Assembly: GCF_009939225.1 (NCBI RefSeq)
Contig: NZ_JAACJR010000010.1
Span: 62,001 to 126,000 of the forward strand
DNA length: 64,000 bases
Reading direction: 5' to 3'
DNA from: Sediminibacterium soli
Lineage (GTDB): Bacteria; Bacteroidota; Bacteroidia; Chitinophagales; Chitinophagaceae
Positions 8,699 to 18,250 of this stretch are shown one piece after another; positions within the stretch are counted from its first letter, which is position 1; every line of letters starts with the position of its first letter. Position numbers and translations under genes: made by a program. The notes beneath the pieces are model-generated. The model saw nothing but the letters and a program-made list of their open reading frames with translations. It had not been told where the DNA came from and did not search any database.

Positions 8699-9352
8699 AT
8701 GGAAAGAGTGGGTACGTTGATCAATAAACTGAAAGAACAGTTTGATGGGCATGCCGATACCGCCAGCCTCGCCATGACTGCCCAGTTATTGCTGGCAGAA
8801 CTGCAGCAAAAAAAAGATACCGGTATGGTTACCCGGAAAGTGTCGGTGGTGATGCCGCAGGTGGTTGCACACCGTGAGACGGAGGAAACCCCGCCGGTGA
8901 AAACAGAAGCTGTTACGCCGTGGATGTTTGACACGCAGCATGCCGAAATTCCGACACTGGCGCATCAGACCGTAACGGAAGCGGCGCCCGAGATCAGGGA
9001 AACCGTGCAGGTAGTGCTGAAAGAAGTGAATCATTTACTCGCGGTGGAATCGGAAAGTCTTAACGAGCGGTTCAGGGAAGAGAGAAAAGAAGTGATGAGC
9101 GCGCTGCAGGATTCGCCTGTCAGGGATCTTAAAAAGGCGATCGGGATCAACGACCGGTACCTGTTCCTTAACGACCTGTTCAGGGGAGACGAGAGTGTGT
9201 ATGAAAGAAGCATCAAAACGATCAATGCTTTCAATATCTATCCCGAAGCGCAATACTGGATCCAGCGCGAGCTGAAAATAAAACTGAGCTGGCCCGATAA
9301 CAGCGAAACGGTGCGGTTGTTCGATCAGTTGATCAGGAGGCGGTTTGCCTGA
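8699..9352 (+). CDS. Conserved Bacteroidota protein of unknown function
   Basis: About 217 residues from the ATG at 8699; an in-frame TTG at 8672 is possible but unlikely. The protein is soluble and has three parts: an N-terminal helical stretch with many Gln/Leu/Ala, a low-complexity acidic/Pro-Thr middle, and a conserved-looking C-terminal block (about residues 145-217) containing GINDRYLFLNDLFRGD, IKTINAFNIYPEAQYWI and a final basic tail. I recall similar C-terminal blocks in hypothetical proteins of many Bacteroidota, but no function is known to me. Its 3' end overlaps the convergent waaA gene by 28 nt. It has no signal peptide or membrane segment. Confidence 0.75.
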   Translation: MERVGTLINKLKEQFDGHADTASLAMTAQLLLAELQQKKDTGMVTRKVSVVMPQVVAHRETEETPPVKTEAVTPWMFDTQHAEIPTLAHQTVTEAAPEIRETVQVVLKEVNHLLAVESESLNERFREERKEVMSALQDSPVRDLKKAIGINDRYLFLNDLFRGDESVYERSIKTINAFNIYPEAQYWIQRELKIKLSWPDNSETVRLFDQLIRRRFA

Positions 9353-10596
9353 ATGTACCCGATGATTCTTTTGGTGGCGCCAGCCCTGCTTTTTACATAA
9401 CTGCCTGCGGCCAGCCCGGTTCGCTGCAGTTTATCGGGGTTATCCAGCAGGGAGGCCATCACCGATTCCAGCTGCAGTGCATCACTTACCGTTACTGCAC
9501 CGTTTTCCGCCAGCATTTCTTCCGCTTCGAAATATTTATCGTAAACGGGACCGAACACGACAGGTTTGCCGAACACGGCCGGCTCAAGTATATTATGTAT
9601 GCCCTCCTCTCCGAAACCGCCCCCTACATATGCAATGGTGGCGTAATGGTACAGCCTGCTGAGCATGCCCATGTTATCGATGATCAGTACATTGGCGTTC
9701 TGCCTGGCAGCGCTAAGGGTTCCATCCTGCAGCATCTGGGCGTAGACGGTGTATCGTACGGTATGTCGATAGAGTTTTTCGCATTCTTTTAACCTGTCTT
9801 CTCCAATATCGTGGGGGGCAATGATGAAGCGGATATCCTGACGGGTATTGGCAAAATGATCCAGTTCTTCGTCGTCATCGGTCCAGTTGCTGCCGGCAAC
9901 GATAACGGGTTTGTCTGCGCAGAAATGTTCAATAGCCGGAATACCCTGGAAAGTGCCCGCTATTTTCAATACCCGGTCAAACCTGGTATCTCCTGCCAGC
10001 ACCGTTTTCTTGCCCAGCCCGATGGCAGCGAGCAACTCGGCCGAAGACCTGTTCTGTACGAAAAGAACAGAAAAAAAAGAGAGCATTTTGCGGTAGGTGC
10101 TGCCATACCATCGGAAGAAAGCCTGTTTTTTTCTGAAGATACCCGAAACCAGTAACAGGGGGATACCCCGTTGATGTGTCTCGTTCAGGTAGTAATACCA
10201 GAATTCGTATTTGACAAAAAGCACCAGCCGCGGATTTACGAGGTCAAGGAATTTTCTGGCATTAGGGGGGGAATCCATGGGCAGATAAAACACATGATCC
10301 GCCGCAGGGTGGTTTTTCCGGATCTCATATCCCGAAGGAGAGAAAAAACTGAGAACGATCTTATGGTCGGGATAACTGTTCCTTAATTGTTCCAGAACCG
10401 GTAAACCCTGTTCAAACTCTCCCAATGAAGCCGTATGCATCCATATTTTTGGCAAGTTGCAGTTGCGAAGTTCGTCCTGTATCCGTTCAAAAATTCCTTC
10501 GCGCCCCCTGATCCATTGTTTGGCTTTGGGATTGAAAAACGCGGCCAGTGCAACGGCTTTCGGGTATAACCATATAAAAATTCGGTAGCTGAGCAT
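9325..10596 (-). CDS. waaA: 3-deoxy-D-manno-octulosonic acid (Kdo) transferase
   Basis: A 423-residue GT30 glycosyltransferase that attaches Kdo from CMP-Kdo to lipid A precursor at the inner membrane, confirming a Gram-negative envelope. The N-terminal hydrophobic anchor lies in the first 20 residues. The N-terminal Rossmann half carries WMHTASLGEFEQGLPVL, with the Glu conserved in the family. The C-terminal half has IAPHDIGEDRL, YVGGGFGEEGIHNILEPA and KPVVFGPVYDKYFEA, the CMP-Kdo-binding region. Length is normal. Its 3' end overlaps the convergent unknown gene by 28 nt. Confidence 0.94.
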   Translation of the reverse strand: MLSYRIFIWLYPKAVALAAFFNPKAKQWIRGREGIFERIQDELRNCNLPKIWMHTASLGEFEQGLPVLEQLRNSYPDHKIVLSFFSPSGYEIRKNHPAADHVFYLPMDSPPNARKFLDLVNPRLVLFVKYEFWYYYLNETHQRGIPLLLVSGIFRKKQAFFRWYGSTYRKMLSFFSVLFVQNRSSAELLAAIGLGKKTVLAGDTRFDRVLKIAGTFQGIPAIEHFCADKPVIVAGSNWTDDDEELDHFANTRQDIRFIIAPHDIGEDRLKECEKLYRHTVRYTVYAQMLQDGTLSAARQNANVLIIDNMGMLSRLYHYATIAYVGGGFGEEGIHNILEPAVFGKPVVFGPVYDKYFEAEEMLAENGAVTVSDALQLESVMASLLDNPDKLQRTGLAAGSYVKSRAGATKRIIGYIQANRLLIN

Positions 10597-10706
10597 AAGC
10601 GGATTGTATCACAAAGAAACAAAAAATGCCGCGTGTGCAGCTCTTCCGCCGCGCCGGGTGTTTTAAGGGTTTTTGCGTTACTTTTACGCCTTAAAGAAGC
10701 AGCAAG

Positions 10707-11837
10707 ATGAGGCCAATTCAGATGGTAGATACCAAATCGCAGTACCTTAAGATCAAAACAGAGATAGACCAGGCGATACACGGGGTGCTGGACAGTGCGG
10801 CCTATATCAATGGCAGGGAGGTACAGGATTTTGCCGGCAGTCTTGCGGCTTACCTGGGTGTGAAACATGTGATACCCTGTGCCAACGGAACAGATGCCTT
10901 GCAGATTGCGCTGATGGCGCTGGATCTGCAGCCGGGCGATGAGGTGATCACACCTTCTTTCACCTATATCGCTACCACGGAGGTAGTGGCATTGCTTCGT
11001 TTAAAACCGGTGTTTGTTGAAGTGGATCCCAGGACTTTTTGTATGGATCCCGAGTCGCTGCGCAAGGCGATCACGCCAAAGACCCGTGCGATCGTTCCGG
11101 TTCATTTATATGGACAGTCTGCACCGATGGAGCCGATTCTGGCAATAGCCGGCGAATACGGTATTCCCGTAGTAGAAGACAATGCCCAGGCGATCGGCTG
11201 CGAGTATACTTTCAGCAACGGAACGAAGAAGAAAACCGGCACCATGGGAACGATCGGAACAACTTCGTTTTACCCCAGCAAGAACCTGGGCGCCTATGGC
11301 GATGGGGGTGCGATCTTCACCAACAACGATGTGCTGGCGGGAAAACTGAAAATGATCGCAAACCATGGACAGCAGAAAAGATACTACCATGATCTGGTGG
11401 GCTGCAATTCCCGCCTCGATTCAGTTCAGGCGGCGGTGCTCAATATCAAACTGACAAAACTGGATGAATACAATTCCGCCCGCAAAAAAGCAGCTGACTA
11501 TTATAACCAGGCTTTTGCAGCGGTTAAACAACTGACGGTTCCCTATGTCGCTCCCTGCAGCGACCATGTATACCATCAATACACGCTTTTGCTGGAGGAT
11601 ATAGACAGGGACGAACTCATCAATCACCTGTTCACGCATAAAATACCTTCGGTGATCTATTACCCGGTACCGGGCCACAGGCAGGAGATGTTTGCTTCAT
11701 TCGGGCTGCCCGAATACCGGCTGGCAACCACCGACTGGCTTACAGACCGTGTGCTCTCGCTGCCCGTACATACGGAAATGGACGAAGAGCAGTTGTTGTA
11801 TATTACTGACCATGTCATCAACTTTATCAACAAATAA
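10707..11837 (+). CDS. DegT/DnrJ/EryC1/StrS family PLP-dependent aminotransferase
   Basis: A 376-residue fold-type I PLP enzyme that aminates a keto-sugar nucleotide, a step in making amino sugars for LPS O-antigen, capsule or glycoprotein glycans. The family motifs are VIPCANGTDALQIAL, PSFTYIATTEVVALL, VPVHLYGQSAPME, VVEDNAQAIGCEY and the Schiff-base Lys in SFYPSKNLGAYGDGG. It lies 3 nt before ugd, so it belongs to the nucleotide-sugar operon 10707-15020. Its closest named relatives by feel are the WbpE/FdtB type. Its own keto-sugar substrate producer is not in the window. Confidence 0.9.
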   Translation: MRPIQMVDTKSQYLKIKTEIDQAIHGVLDSAAYINGREVQDFAGSLAAYLGVKHVIPCANGTDALQIALMALDLQPGDEVITPSFTYIATTEVVALLRLKPVFVEVDPRTFCMDPESLRKAITPKTRAIVPVHLYGQSAPMEPILAIAGEYGIPVVEDNAQAIGCEYTFSNGTKKKTGTMGTIGTTSFYPSKNLGAYGDGGAIFTNNDVLAGKLKMIANHGQQKRYYHDLVGCNSRLDSVQAAVLNIKLTKLDEYNSARKKAADYYNQAFAAVKQLTVPYVAPCSDHVYHQYTLLLEDIDRDELINHLFTHKIPSVIYYPVPGHRQEMFASFGLPEYRLATTDWLTDRVLSLPVHTEMDEEQLLYITDHVINFINK

Positions 11838-11840
11838 CTT

Positions 11841-13145
11841 ATGAGAATAGCTGTTATTGGAACAGGGTATGTTGGACTTGTTACCGGCACCTGTTTCGCC
11901 GAAACAGGCAATAAAGTGGTTTGTGTAGATATAGATGTTACCAAAGTTTCCAAGCTCTCCGATGGCGAGATCACCATCTTTGAGCCAGGCCTGGAGAAAA
12001 TATTCCTGCGCAACCTGAAGGAGGGAAGACTGACCTTCACCACCGATCTGGCAGAGGGCATCAAAGACGCGGCAGTGATTTTTCTTGCGCTTCCAACACC
12101 TCCGGGGGAGGGTGGCGCGGCTGATCTGAAGTATGTCTTGGGCGTAGCGGATCATCTCGGTAAGATACTCACTGATTATAAAGTTATCGTTGACAAAAGC
12201 ACCGTTCCCGTAGGCACGGCTGATAAGGTAAAAGCGGCTGTTGCAGCCAATTATAAAGGAGCGTTTGATGTGGTAAGCAACCCCGAATTTTTACGGGAGG
12301 GCGTGGCAGTGGACGATTTCATGAAACCCGACAGGGTGGTTATTGGTACGGGTTCGGAAAGAGCCAAGAAAGTGATGAGCGATCTGTATGCACCTTTTGT
12401 GCGCCAGGGCAACCCCGTGATCTTTATGGACGAACGATCGGCGGAGCTCACGAAATATGCAGCCAATTCGTTTCTTGCTACCAAGATATCTTTTATGAAC
12501 GAAATTGCGCAGCTATGCGAGCGACTTGGGGCAGATGTGGATATGGTGCGCAGAGGGATCGGCAGCGATGACCGTATCGGCAAAAGATTTCTTTTTCCCG
12601 GCATCGGCTACGGCGGAAGCTGTTTTCCCAAAGATGTGCAGGCATTGATCATGTCGGCGGAAGAGGCGGACTACGATTTTAAAATACTCAAAGCCGTTGA
12701 ATCCGTAAACGACGCGCAGAAACTGCACCTGGTGCCAAAGATCAAAACGTTTTTTAACGGTGATATCAAAGGCAGGAAATTTGCTTTATGGGGACTGGCT
12801 TTCAAACCCAACACAGACGATATACGCGAAGCCCCGGCCCTGTACCTGATAAATGCATTAACGGAAGCCGGTGCAACGGTGATGGCATTCGACCCCGAAG
12901 CGATGGCGAATGTACAGAGAGCCATCGGCGATCAGATCGGTTATGCATCCAGCCAGTACGAAGCGCTGGAAAATGCGGATGCATTGATCATTGCCACGGA
13001 ATGGAGCGAATTCCGTACGCCCGACTTCGAAATGATCGGGGCACGGCTGAAAAATAAAGTCATTTTCGACGGACGCAATCTCTTCGACGTGAAATACATC
13101 ACCGAACTCGGATACCATTATGAAAGCATCGGCAGACTACAATAG
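11841..13145 (+). CDS. ugd: UDP-glucose 6-dehydrogenase
   Basis: A 434-residue NAD-dependent enzyme that oxidises UDP-glucose twice to UDP-glucuronate in the cytosol. The N-terminal dinucleotide motif [17 protein letters not shown] is at residues 7-23, and the catalytic cysteine sits in [14 protein letters not shown] at about residue 260. [14 protein letters not shown] and [19 protein letters not shown] are family signatures. It is the second gene of the operon and overlaps the next gene by 26 nt. Its product is the substrate of that next enzyme, so the pair makes UDP-xylose. Confidence 0.96.
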   Translation: MRIAVIGTGYVGLVTGTCFAETGNKVVCVDIDVTKVSKLSDGEITIFEPGLEKIFLRNLKEGRLTFTTDLAEGIKDAAVIFLALPTPPGEGGAADLKYVLGVADHLGKILTDYKVIVDKSTVPVGTADKVKAAVAANYKGAFDVVSNPEFLREGVAVDDFMKPDRVVIGTGSERAKKVMSDLYAPFVRQGNPVIFMDERSAELTKYAANSFLATKISFMNEIAQLCERLGADVDMVRRGIGSDDRIGKRFLFPGIGYGGSCFPKDVQALIMSAEEADYDFKILKAVESVNDAQKLHLVPKIKTFFNGDIKGRKFALWGLAFKPNTDDIREAPALYLINALTEAGATVMAFDPEAMANVQRAIGDQIGYASSQYEALENADALIIATEWSEFRTPDFEMIGARLKNKVIFDGRNLFDVKYITELGYHYESIGRLQ

Positions 13146-14139
13146 GCCTGATATAAAAGGCAAAAGGGTACTGGTAACAGGCGCCGCAGGGTTCCTGGGA
13201 TCGCATCTGTGTGACCGCTTTATCAAAGAAGGCTGTTCGGTGATCGGTATGGATAACCTGATCACCGGCGATATGCGTAATATCGAACACCTGATGAAGC
13301 GGCCCGAATTTGAGTTTTATCACCACGACGTGACCCGGTTCATCCATATACCCGGCGAACTCGACTATATCCTTCATTTTGCCTCGCCCGCCAGTCCGAT
13401 AGACTACCTGAAAATACCCATACAGACACTGAAAGTGGGCGCACATGGCACACACAATTGCCTGGGGCTGGCAAAAGACAAAAAAGCACGTATTCTGGTG
13501 GCTTCCACAAGTGAAGTATATGGTGATCCGCTGGTACACCCGCAAACGGAAGAATACTGGGGAAACGTAAACCCTGTTGGCCCCCGCGGCGTATACGACG
13601 AAGCCAAACGTTTTATGGAATCCATCACCATGGCTTACCATACTTTTCACCAGGTTGAAACAAGGATCATACGCATATTCAATACCTATGGTCCGCGTAT
13701 GCGTTTGAACGACGGCCGGGCATTACCGGCATTCATCGGCCAGGCGTTGCGCGGGGAAGACCTGACCGTATTCGGCGATGGATCGCAGACGCGTTCGTTC
13801 TGTTACGTAGACGATCTGGTTGAAGGTATCTTCCGGTTGCTGTTGAGTGATTATGCCATGCCGGTAAACATCGGCAACCCCAACGAAATCAGTTTGCTCG
13901 AATTTGCGGAAGAGATACTGAAACTGACAGGTGCTTCGGTGAAGATCGTGCACAAGCCGTTGCCCGTGGACGATCCCAAACAGCGCCGTCCCGATATCAC
14001 CAAGGCAAAACAGCTGCTTGGCTGGGCGCCAACGATCGATCGCGCGGAAGGGCTTAAGCGTACCTACGACTATTTCAAATCATTACCCAAAGCGGAATGG
14101 TCGAAGCAGCCGAAAGAATTCGTTTCCAGAAAAAACTAA
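13120..14139 (+). CDS. uxs: UDP-glucuronate decarboxylase (UDP-xylose synthase), extended SDR
   Basis: A 339-residue extended short-chain dehydrogenase/reductase that decarboxylates UDP-glucuronate to UDP-xylose with bound NAD. The motifs are [16 protein letters not shown] (residues 19-34), the active-site STSEVYGDP and [10 protein letters not shown] (YxxxK, preceded by GPRGV), and [10 protein letters not shown]. These match UXS rather than the ArnA/4-epimerase relatives. The ATG at 13120 lies inside ugd (26-nt overlap), a strong sign of coupled expression. UDP-xylose would feed surface glycan synthesis. Confidence 0.92.
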   Translation: MKASADYNRPDIKGKRVLVTGAAGFLGSHLCDRFIKEGCSVIGMDNLITGDMRNIEHLMKRPEFEFYHHDVTRFIHIPGELDYILHFASPASPIDYLKIPIQTLKVGAHGTHNCLGLAKDKKARILVASTSEVYGDPLVHPQTEEYWGNVNPVGPRGVYDEAKRFMESITMAYHTFHQVETRIIRIFNTYGPRMRLNDGRALPAFIGQALRGEDLTVFGDGSQTRSFCYVDDLVEGIFRLLLSDYAMPVNIGNPNEISLLEFAEEILKLTGASVKIVHKPLPVDDPKQRRPDITKAKQLLGWAPTIDRAEGLKRTYDYFKSLPKAEWSKQPKEFVSRKN

Positions 14140-14144
14140 ATCGC

Positions 14145-15020
14145 ATGGCGATACCTCTTGTTGCGGTAAGCGGCAGTAACGGACAGCTGGGTAGGGAATT
14201 ACAGGCGCTGCACCAGGCATTTGCAGGGGTGTTTGATTTTGTTTTTCTCGACAGACAATCATTTGATCTTGGCACAGCAGAGTCCATCAATGTTTTTTTT
14301 GACAGGTATGTCCCGGCGTATTTTATCAATTGCGCCGCCTATACGGCGGTTGACAAAGCCGAATCCGACCAGGTCGCCGCTTATCGCATCAATGCAGAGG
14401 CGGTAGGCGAGATTGCCAGGCATTGCGCGCAGAACGACTGCGTGCTGATTCATTTGTCTACCGATTATGTGTTTAACGGGCAGGGCACCGCACCTTATCA
14501 AACAGATGGCGCAACAGACCCCGTTAATTATTACGGCTACACAAAATGGATAGGGGAAAAGCTTGCGCAGGAAAATAACCCGCGTTCCGTTGTAATACGA
14601 ACTTCCTGGGTGTACAGCGCCTTCGGTAATAATTTTGTAAAGACCATGCTGCGGCTGATGAAGGAGCGCGACGAGATCTCGGTGGTGGCAGATCAAACGG
14701 GATCGCCGACCTATGCGGCCGATCTTGCCGCGGCGATCATGCAGATCATTGTTGCGATCCAAAACAAGGGTCGGGCTTTTGGCACCTATCATTACAGCAA
14801 CAAAGGAGTGATCACCTGGTATGATTTTGCTTCCAGGATCCGGGACATCGCCGGGTATCATTGCCAGGTAAAACCCATACCCGGTTCTGCTTATCCAACG
14901 CCTGCAAAAAGACCTGCCTACTCTGTTATGGATACTTCCGCGATTGAGCGGCAATACCATATAGCTATACCCGAATGGGAAGAAAGCCTGCATGCCTGTC
15001 TGCAGTTGCTTACCCGCTGA
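14145..15020 (+). CDS. rfbD: dTDP-4-dehydrorhamnose reductase (RfbD/RmlD family)
   Basis: A 291-residue SDR enzyme for the last step of dTDP-L-rhamnose synthesis, reducing dTDP-4-dehydro-L-rhamnose with NAD(P)H. Motifs are SGSNGQLGRELQ for the cofactor, HLSTDYVFNG, the catalytic YYGYTKWIGEK (YxxxK) and RTSWVYSAFGNNFVKTM. The ATG at 14145 is preferred to one at 14097, which lies inside uxs and adds a non-family extension. It ends the operon, with its stop only 1 nt from the stop of the convergent GH51 gene. rfbA, rfbB and rfbC are not nearby. Confidence 0.93.
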   Translation: MAIPLVAVSGSNGQLGRELQALHQAFAGVFDFVFLDRQSFDLGTAESINVFFDRYVPAYFINCAAYTAVDKAESDQVAAYRINAEAVGEIARHCAQNDCVLIHLSTDYVFNGQGTAPYQTDGATDPVNYYGYTKWIGEKLAQENNPRSVVIRTSWVYSAFGNNFVKTMLRLMKERDEISVVADQTGSPTYAADLAAAIMQIIVAIQNKGRAFGTYHYSNKGVITWYDFASRIRDIAGYHCQVKPIPGSAYPTPAKRPAYSVMDTSAIERQYHIAIPEWEESLHACLQLLTR

Positions 15021-15021
15021 T

Positions 15022-16992
15022 TTATTTCATTTTGATGGTAAACATATTCACGGAATAAGGCTCCAGCGCAACTGCCATGCGATCGCCGTTGGGCAATGCC
15101 AGGGTTTTGGTGACAGGTGCAATTTTTTTGGGATTGTCGAATGTATTACCAGCTGTCAACTCATCACTTTTCAATAAGGTAGCCATTGCCGTTGGCGGTA
15201 CGGTAAATCCTTTCAGCTGCAGCTGTTCGTTTTTGGGTATGCCGGATGCATTGACCATCTTGATCACCAGTTCGTTCTTTGCTTTATCGATGCACGCGCT
15301 GGCATAGACACTGTCTTTGCCGGCAACAGGCTGCCCGTTTTGCAATATGCTTACGGTATGCGTGCCTTTGTTGGCAGAGAACAGTTGCTGCACATAATAA
15401 CCCGGCGATCCGTATGCACGCAGGTTGTCCACCCAGATGAGATCGGGTGTCCACTGCCATCCTTCCGCATGCGCAAACAGGGGAGCATAGGAAGCCATAT
15501 GCACTACGTCGGCGTTTCGCTCAAGACCCGTCATAAAAGCGGCTTCTGCCAGTGCTCCCTGCCAGTTATTTTTTTGCGGTCCGTTGGGAACCCTTGGATG
15601 CGCCGCATACTCACCGGCAAATATTTTGGAACTGTTGCGGTCATACTGATCATACCTGCCTGCCTGCTGCAAAAACCATTCTGGGTTCCGGTAATAATGC
15701 TCGTCGATAATATCGGCCTTGTTCTTGCGTAACGCCGTATTCAGTAAATCAAAACGCGCACCATCTGGGTCGGTGCCCGAGCTGTTCACGATGCGGATAT
15801 TGGGATATTTCTTTTTGATCGCATTGGTGAACACTGCCAGCCGCTCCAGGTATTGCGGACCCCAGTTTTCATTTCCAATACCCATCATCTTCAGGTTAAA
15901 GGGAGCAGGATGACCCAGTTTTGCGCGTATTTTTCCCCAGTGCGTGGCGGTATCGCCGTTGGCAAACTCTACCAGGTCCAGGGCATCCTGCACATAGGGG
16001 CCAAGTTCCTCCAGGGGCACCAGTTCCGCGGTATTGAACTGGCAGGCCATGCCGCAGTTGAGTATGGGTAAGGGCGAAGCGCCGATATCTTCTGCCAGTA
16101 AAAAATATTCATAGAATCCCAGCCCGAAACTCTGGAAATAATCGGGCGTGGACCGGTTCGCGAATTCTGTATTCCACCGATTGATGATGAGTTCCCTGTC
16201 TTCGGGTGCACCGATCGTTTTTTTCCATTGGTACCGCGTGGCGAGATCACGGCCTTCTACAATACATCCCCCGGGAAAACGGATAAAACCGGGTTTGAGA
16301 TCGGCCAGCATCTGCACCATATCGGAACGTAATCCGCCCGGTCTGTTCTTCCAGGTATCGGATGGGAAAAGCGACAGGTTATCGATATCCAGCAGGCCGC
16401 TGCCTTCGAACCAGAGCAGTAATTTTGCTTTGGCATTTGTTTCCGCAGGTACCAGCGTTGCCCCGGCGGATCTCCAGGTATTGCCGGTAGGTTTTGTGTC
16501 GATAACCGTTTCGCCAAGGGTGCGGTTAGCGGTATCCACCAGTCGCGCATGTATCCTGATCCCGCCTTTTGGTGAACGATAACTGAGCGAAAAACGACAT
16601 ACGGCGGCTTGTTTTACACCCATTCCGCGGAATCCTTCATTAACCAGCGTGAGGTCTTTGTCGGTAGTGGCATTCTTTGCCCGTATCCTGAGAAAGCGTG
16701 CGGTGCGTTGCTTTGTTTTTGTATTCAGTGCCAGAAAATCACCTTCCTGCCGCTGGTTGCCGCCTGTTCGCCAGCCCATCATGGGCGTGGCAAATTCAAA
16801 AGACCGGTTCTTGACCAGTTCAGGATATAAGCCTCCGTCTGCGCCGAGGTTGATGTCTTCGAAGAAAATGCCCCACATCGTGGGTTGAATGGCGGACCTG
16901 ATATTGCCCGCATCAACAACGATGGTTTGCGCGCGCAGCGGGGAATAGGATACACAAAGCGCAAGCAGGAAAAATAACGATGTTTTTTTCAT
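15022..16992 (-). CDS. Secreted alpha-L-arabinofuranosidase, GH51
   Basis: A 656-residue secreted enzyme that removes terminal alpha-L-arabinofuranosyl groups from arabinan, arabinoxylan or arabinogalactan. The signal peptide is MKKTSLFFLLALCVSYSPLRAQ; the ATG at 16992 gives it directly, and an in-frame codon at 17025 only adds residues before it. The mature protein opens with the GH51 start PTMWGIFFEDINLGADGG. A carbohydrate-binding-like jelly roll follows (about residues 80-210), then the TIM barrel with acid/base Glu in GIGNENWGPQY and nucleophile Glu in IFAGEYAAH. The C-terminal beta-sandwich is complete. The gene stands alone on the minus strand between the nucleotide-sugar operon and the plus-strand accessory region. 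Confidence 0.93.
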   Translation of the reverse strand: MKKTSLFFLLALCVSYSPLRAQTIVVDAGNIRSAIQPTMWGIFFEDINLGADGGLYPELVKNRSFEFATPMMGWRTGGNQRQEGDFLALNTKTKQRTARFLRIRAKNATTDKDLTLVNEGFRGMGVKQAAVCRFSLSYRSPKGGIRIHARLVDTANRTLGETVIDTKPTGNTWRSAGATLVPAETNAKAKLLLWFEGSGLLDIDNLSLFPSDTWKNRPGGLRSDMVQMLADLKPGFIRFPGGCIVEGRDLATRYQWKKTIGAPEDRELIINRWNTEFANRSTPDYFQSFGLGFYEYFLLAEDIGASPLPILNCGMACQFNTAELVPLEELGPYVQDALDLVEFANGDTATHWGKIRAKLGHPAPFNLKMMGIGNENWGPQYLERLAVFTNAIKKKYPNIRIVNSSGTDPDGARFDLLNTALRKNKADIIDEHYYRNPEWFLQQAGRYDQYDRNSSKIFAGEYAAHPRVPNGPQKNNWQGALAEAAFMTGLERNADVVHMASYAPLFAHAEGWQWTPDLIWVDNLRAYGSPGYYVQQLFSANKGTHTVSILQNGQPVAGKDSVYASACIDKAKNELVIKMVNASGIPKNEQLQLKGFTVPPTAMATLLKSDELTAGNTFDNPKKIAPVTKTLALPNGDRMAVALEPYSVNMFTIKMK

Positions 16993-17110
16993 AACGATAA
17001 GCAGGTGCCGAATATAAGCAAACAATACGGCATGCCGAGCCTGTGCCGTCCTGCCGTCTGGAACGGTTCAGGACACTGGCACGGTTTTGCGGCTATTGAT
17101 CAGAAAGGCG

Positions 17111-17338
17111 ATGAAAAAGTCAAAACAAAAACCCGTAACGGAGAATAAACCAACACGTGCAGCGATTCACCAGGGCTCTGCCACGCAGGGCGGATCTAAT
17201 TTCGGACAGGGATCCGCAGGACTGGGAAGAGACAGTATCCGGCAGGGTGAACAAAAAGGCAGGGGTTCGAACTATGAAAACGAGCAGGGCTGGAATAATG
17301 AAGCGCTTCGGGGGGAGGATATCCCGAAAAACAAATAG
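17111..17338 (+). CDS. Small Gly/Gln/Asn-rich hydrophilic protein, unknown function
   Basis: A 75-residue protein from the ATG at 17111, beginning with a basic MKKSKQK patch. The rest is low complexity and probably disordered, with repeated G-S/Q/N units (QGSATQGGSNFGQGSAGLG) and an acidic Asn/Glu-rich end. It has no Cys, signal peptide or membrane segment. It precedes the methyltransferase gene by 55 nt. Small proteins of this composition are common in Chitinophagaceae-like genomes, but I know of no function. It might be a stress or spore-type small protein; this is unsupported. Confidence 0.5.
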   Translation: MKKSKQKPVTENKPTRAAIHQGSATQGGSNFGQGSAGLGRDSIRQGEQKGRGSNYENEQGWNNEALRGEDIPKNK

Positions 17339-17393
17339 GGCGGGTCTTTCTGCGGACTTAAATTTGCGGCGATTGACCGATCCAACCGAACGC

Positions 17394-17984
17394 ATGCAGC
17401 TCAGGTATTTCAACGAAACCGCTTTGTTTGTTCCCGACGAAACGCTGATCCGCGTGGAACATGAAAAACAAAAAGGGGCGTTTCCCTTCTGGGCAAGGGT
17501 ATGGCCCTCGTCGATGGCCCTTGCGGAGTTTATTGCAGCCAATCCCCGTTTCGTAAAAAATAAAACCGTGCTGGAACTGGCCGGTGGTTTAGGACTGCCA
17601 TCCATTGTGGCGGCGCCTCATGCAGGGAAAGTGATCTGTTCCGATCTTTTTCCGGAAGCATTGCATTTTGTCGACGCCACCATTCGGCACCACCGGCTCA
17701 CCAATACCGTCACACAGCTGATCGATATTCATGCCGTTCCATCAGCTATCGATCCCGATGTGGTTCTGCTGAGCGATGTGAACTACAATAGGGAGCTATT
17801 ACCCGTTATCGGCCACCTGGTCGCCAATTACCTTGCACAAAACAAACGCATCCTGCTTACCACACCCCAACGCGTCGTTGCAAAACCTTTTGTTGCTGAC
17901 CTGCTGCCCTACTGCGTACACCAGGAAGAGAAAGATATTGACGATCAGTTGGTGCATGTATATGTTTTAGAGAATAATGTTTAG
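17394..17984 (+). CDS. Class I SAM-dependent methyltransferase (METTL/Nnt1-like, Methyltransf_16 type)
   Basis: About 196 residues. The SAM-binding motif I is VLELAGGLGLPSIVAA (residues about 62-77), followed by the acidic end of strand beta2 in KVICSDLFPEAL and a DVVLLSDVNY segment resembling the post-motif of the protein/nicotinamide N-methyltransferase-like family. The N-terminal HEKQKGAFPFWARVWPSSMALAEFI, with Trp and Pro before motif I, is typical of that family, whose members often methylate protein lysines. The frame is open back to 17157 but would overlap the small gene upstream; the ATG at 17394 fits the family start. The substrate is unknown. Confidence 0.8.
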   Translation: MQLRYFNETALFVPDETLIRVEHEKQKGAFPFWARVWPSSMALAEFIAANPRFVKNKTVLELAGGLGLPSIVAAPHAGKVICSDLFPEALHFVDATIRHHRLTNTVTQLIDIHAVPSAIDPDVVLLSDVNYNRELLPVIGHLVANYLAQNKRILLTTPQRVVAKPFVADLLPYCVHQEEKDIDDQLVHVYVLENNV

Positions 17985-18250
17985 TGAGGCGATATGAGTT
18001 ATCGTTTGCAGGTGTGGTGGCCTTCTGTTTTCCCATCTGCAAGGGCATAACCATCAGACCGTGTAGCCTGGAAACAATGCAGCTATCAAACAGTGCAACA
18101 ATGCAACGGGAAACCGCTTTCCGATTCATCACAACCCGCTCAAAATTGATAACACTAAAATGATATTTCAATAATAAACAGATAATGCGCCGGGCCGCTT
18201 TATAAGCCGCATGGATTGAAACTTTGCAGCCAACCAAAATTGACTCTGCA

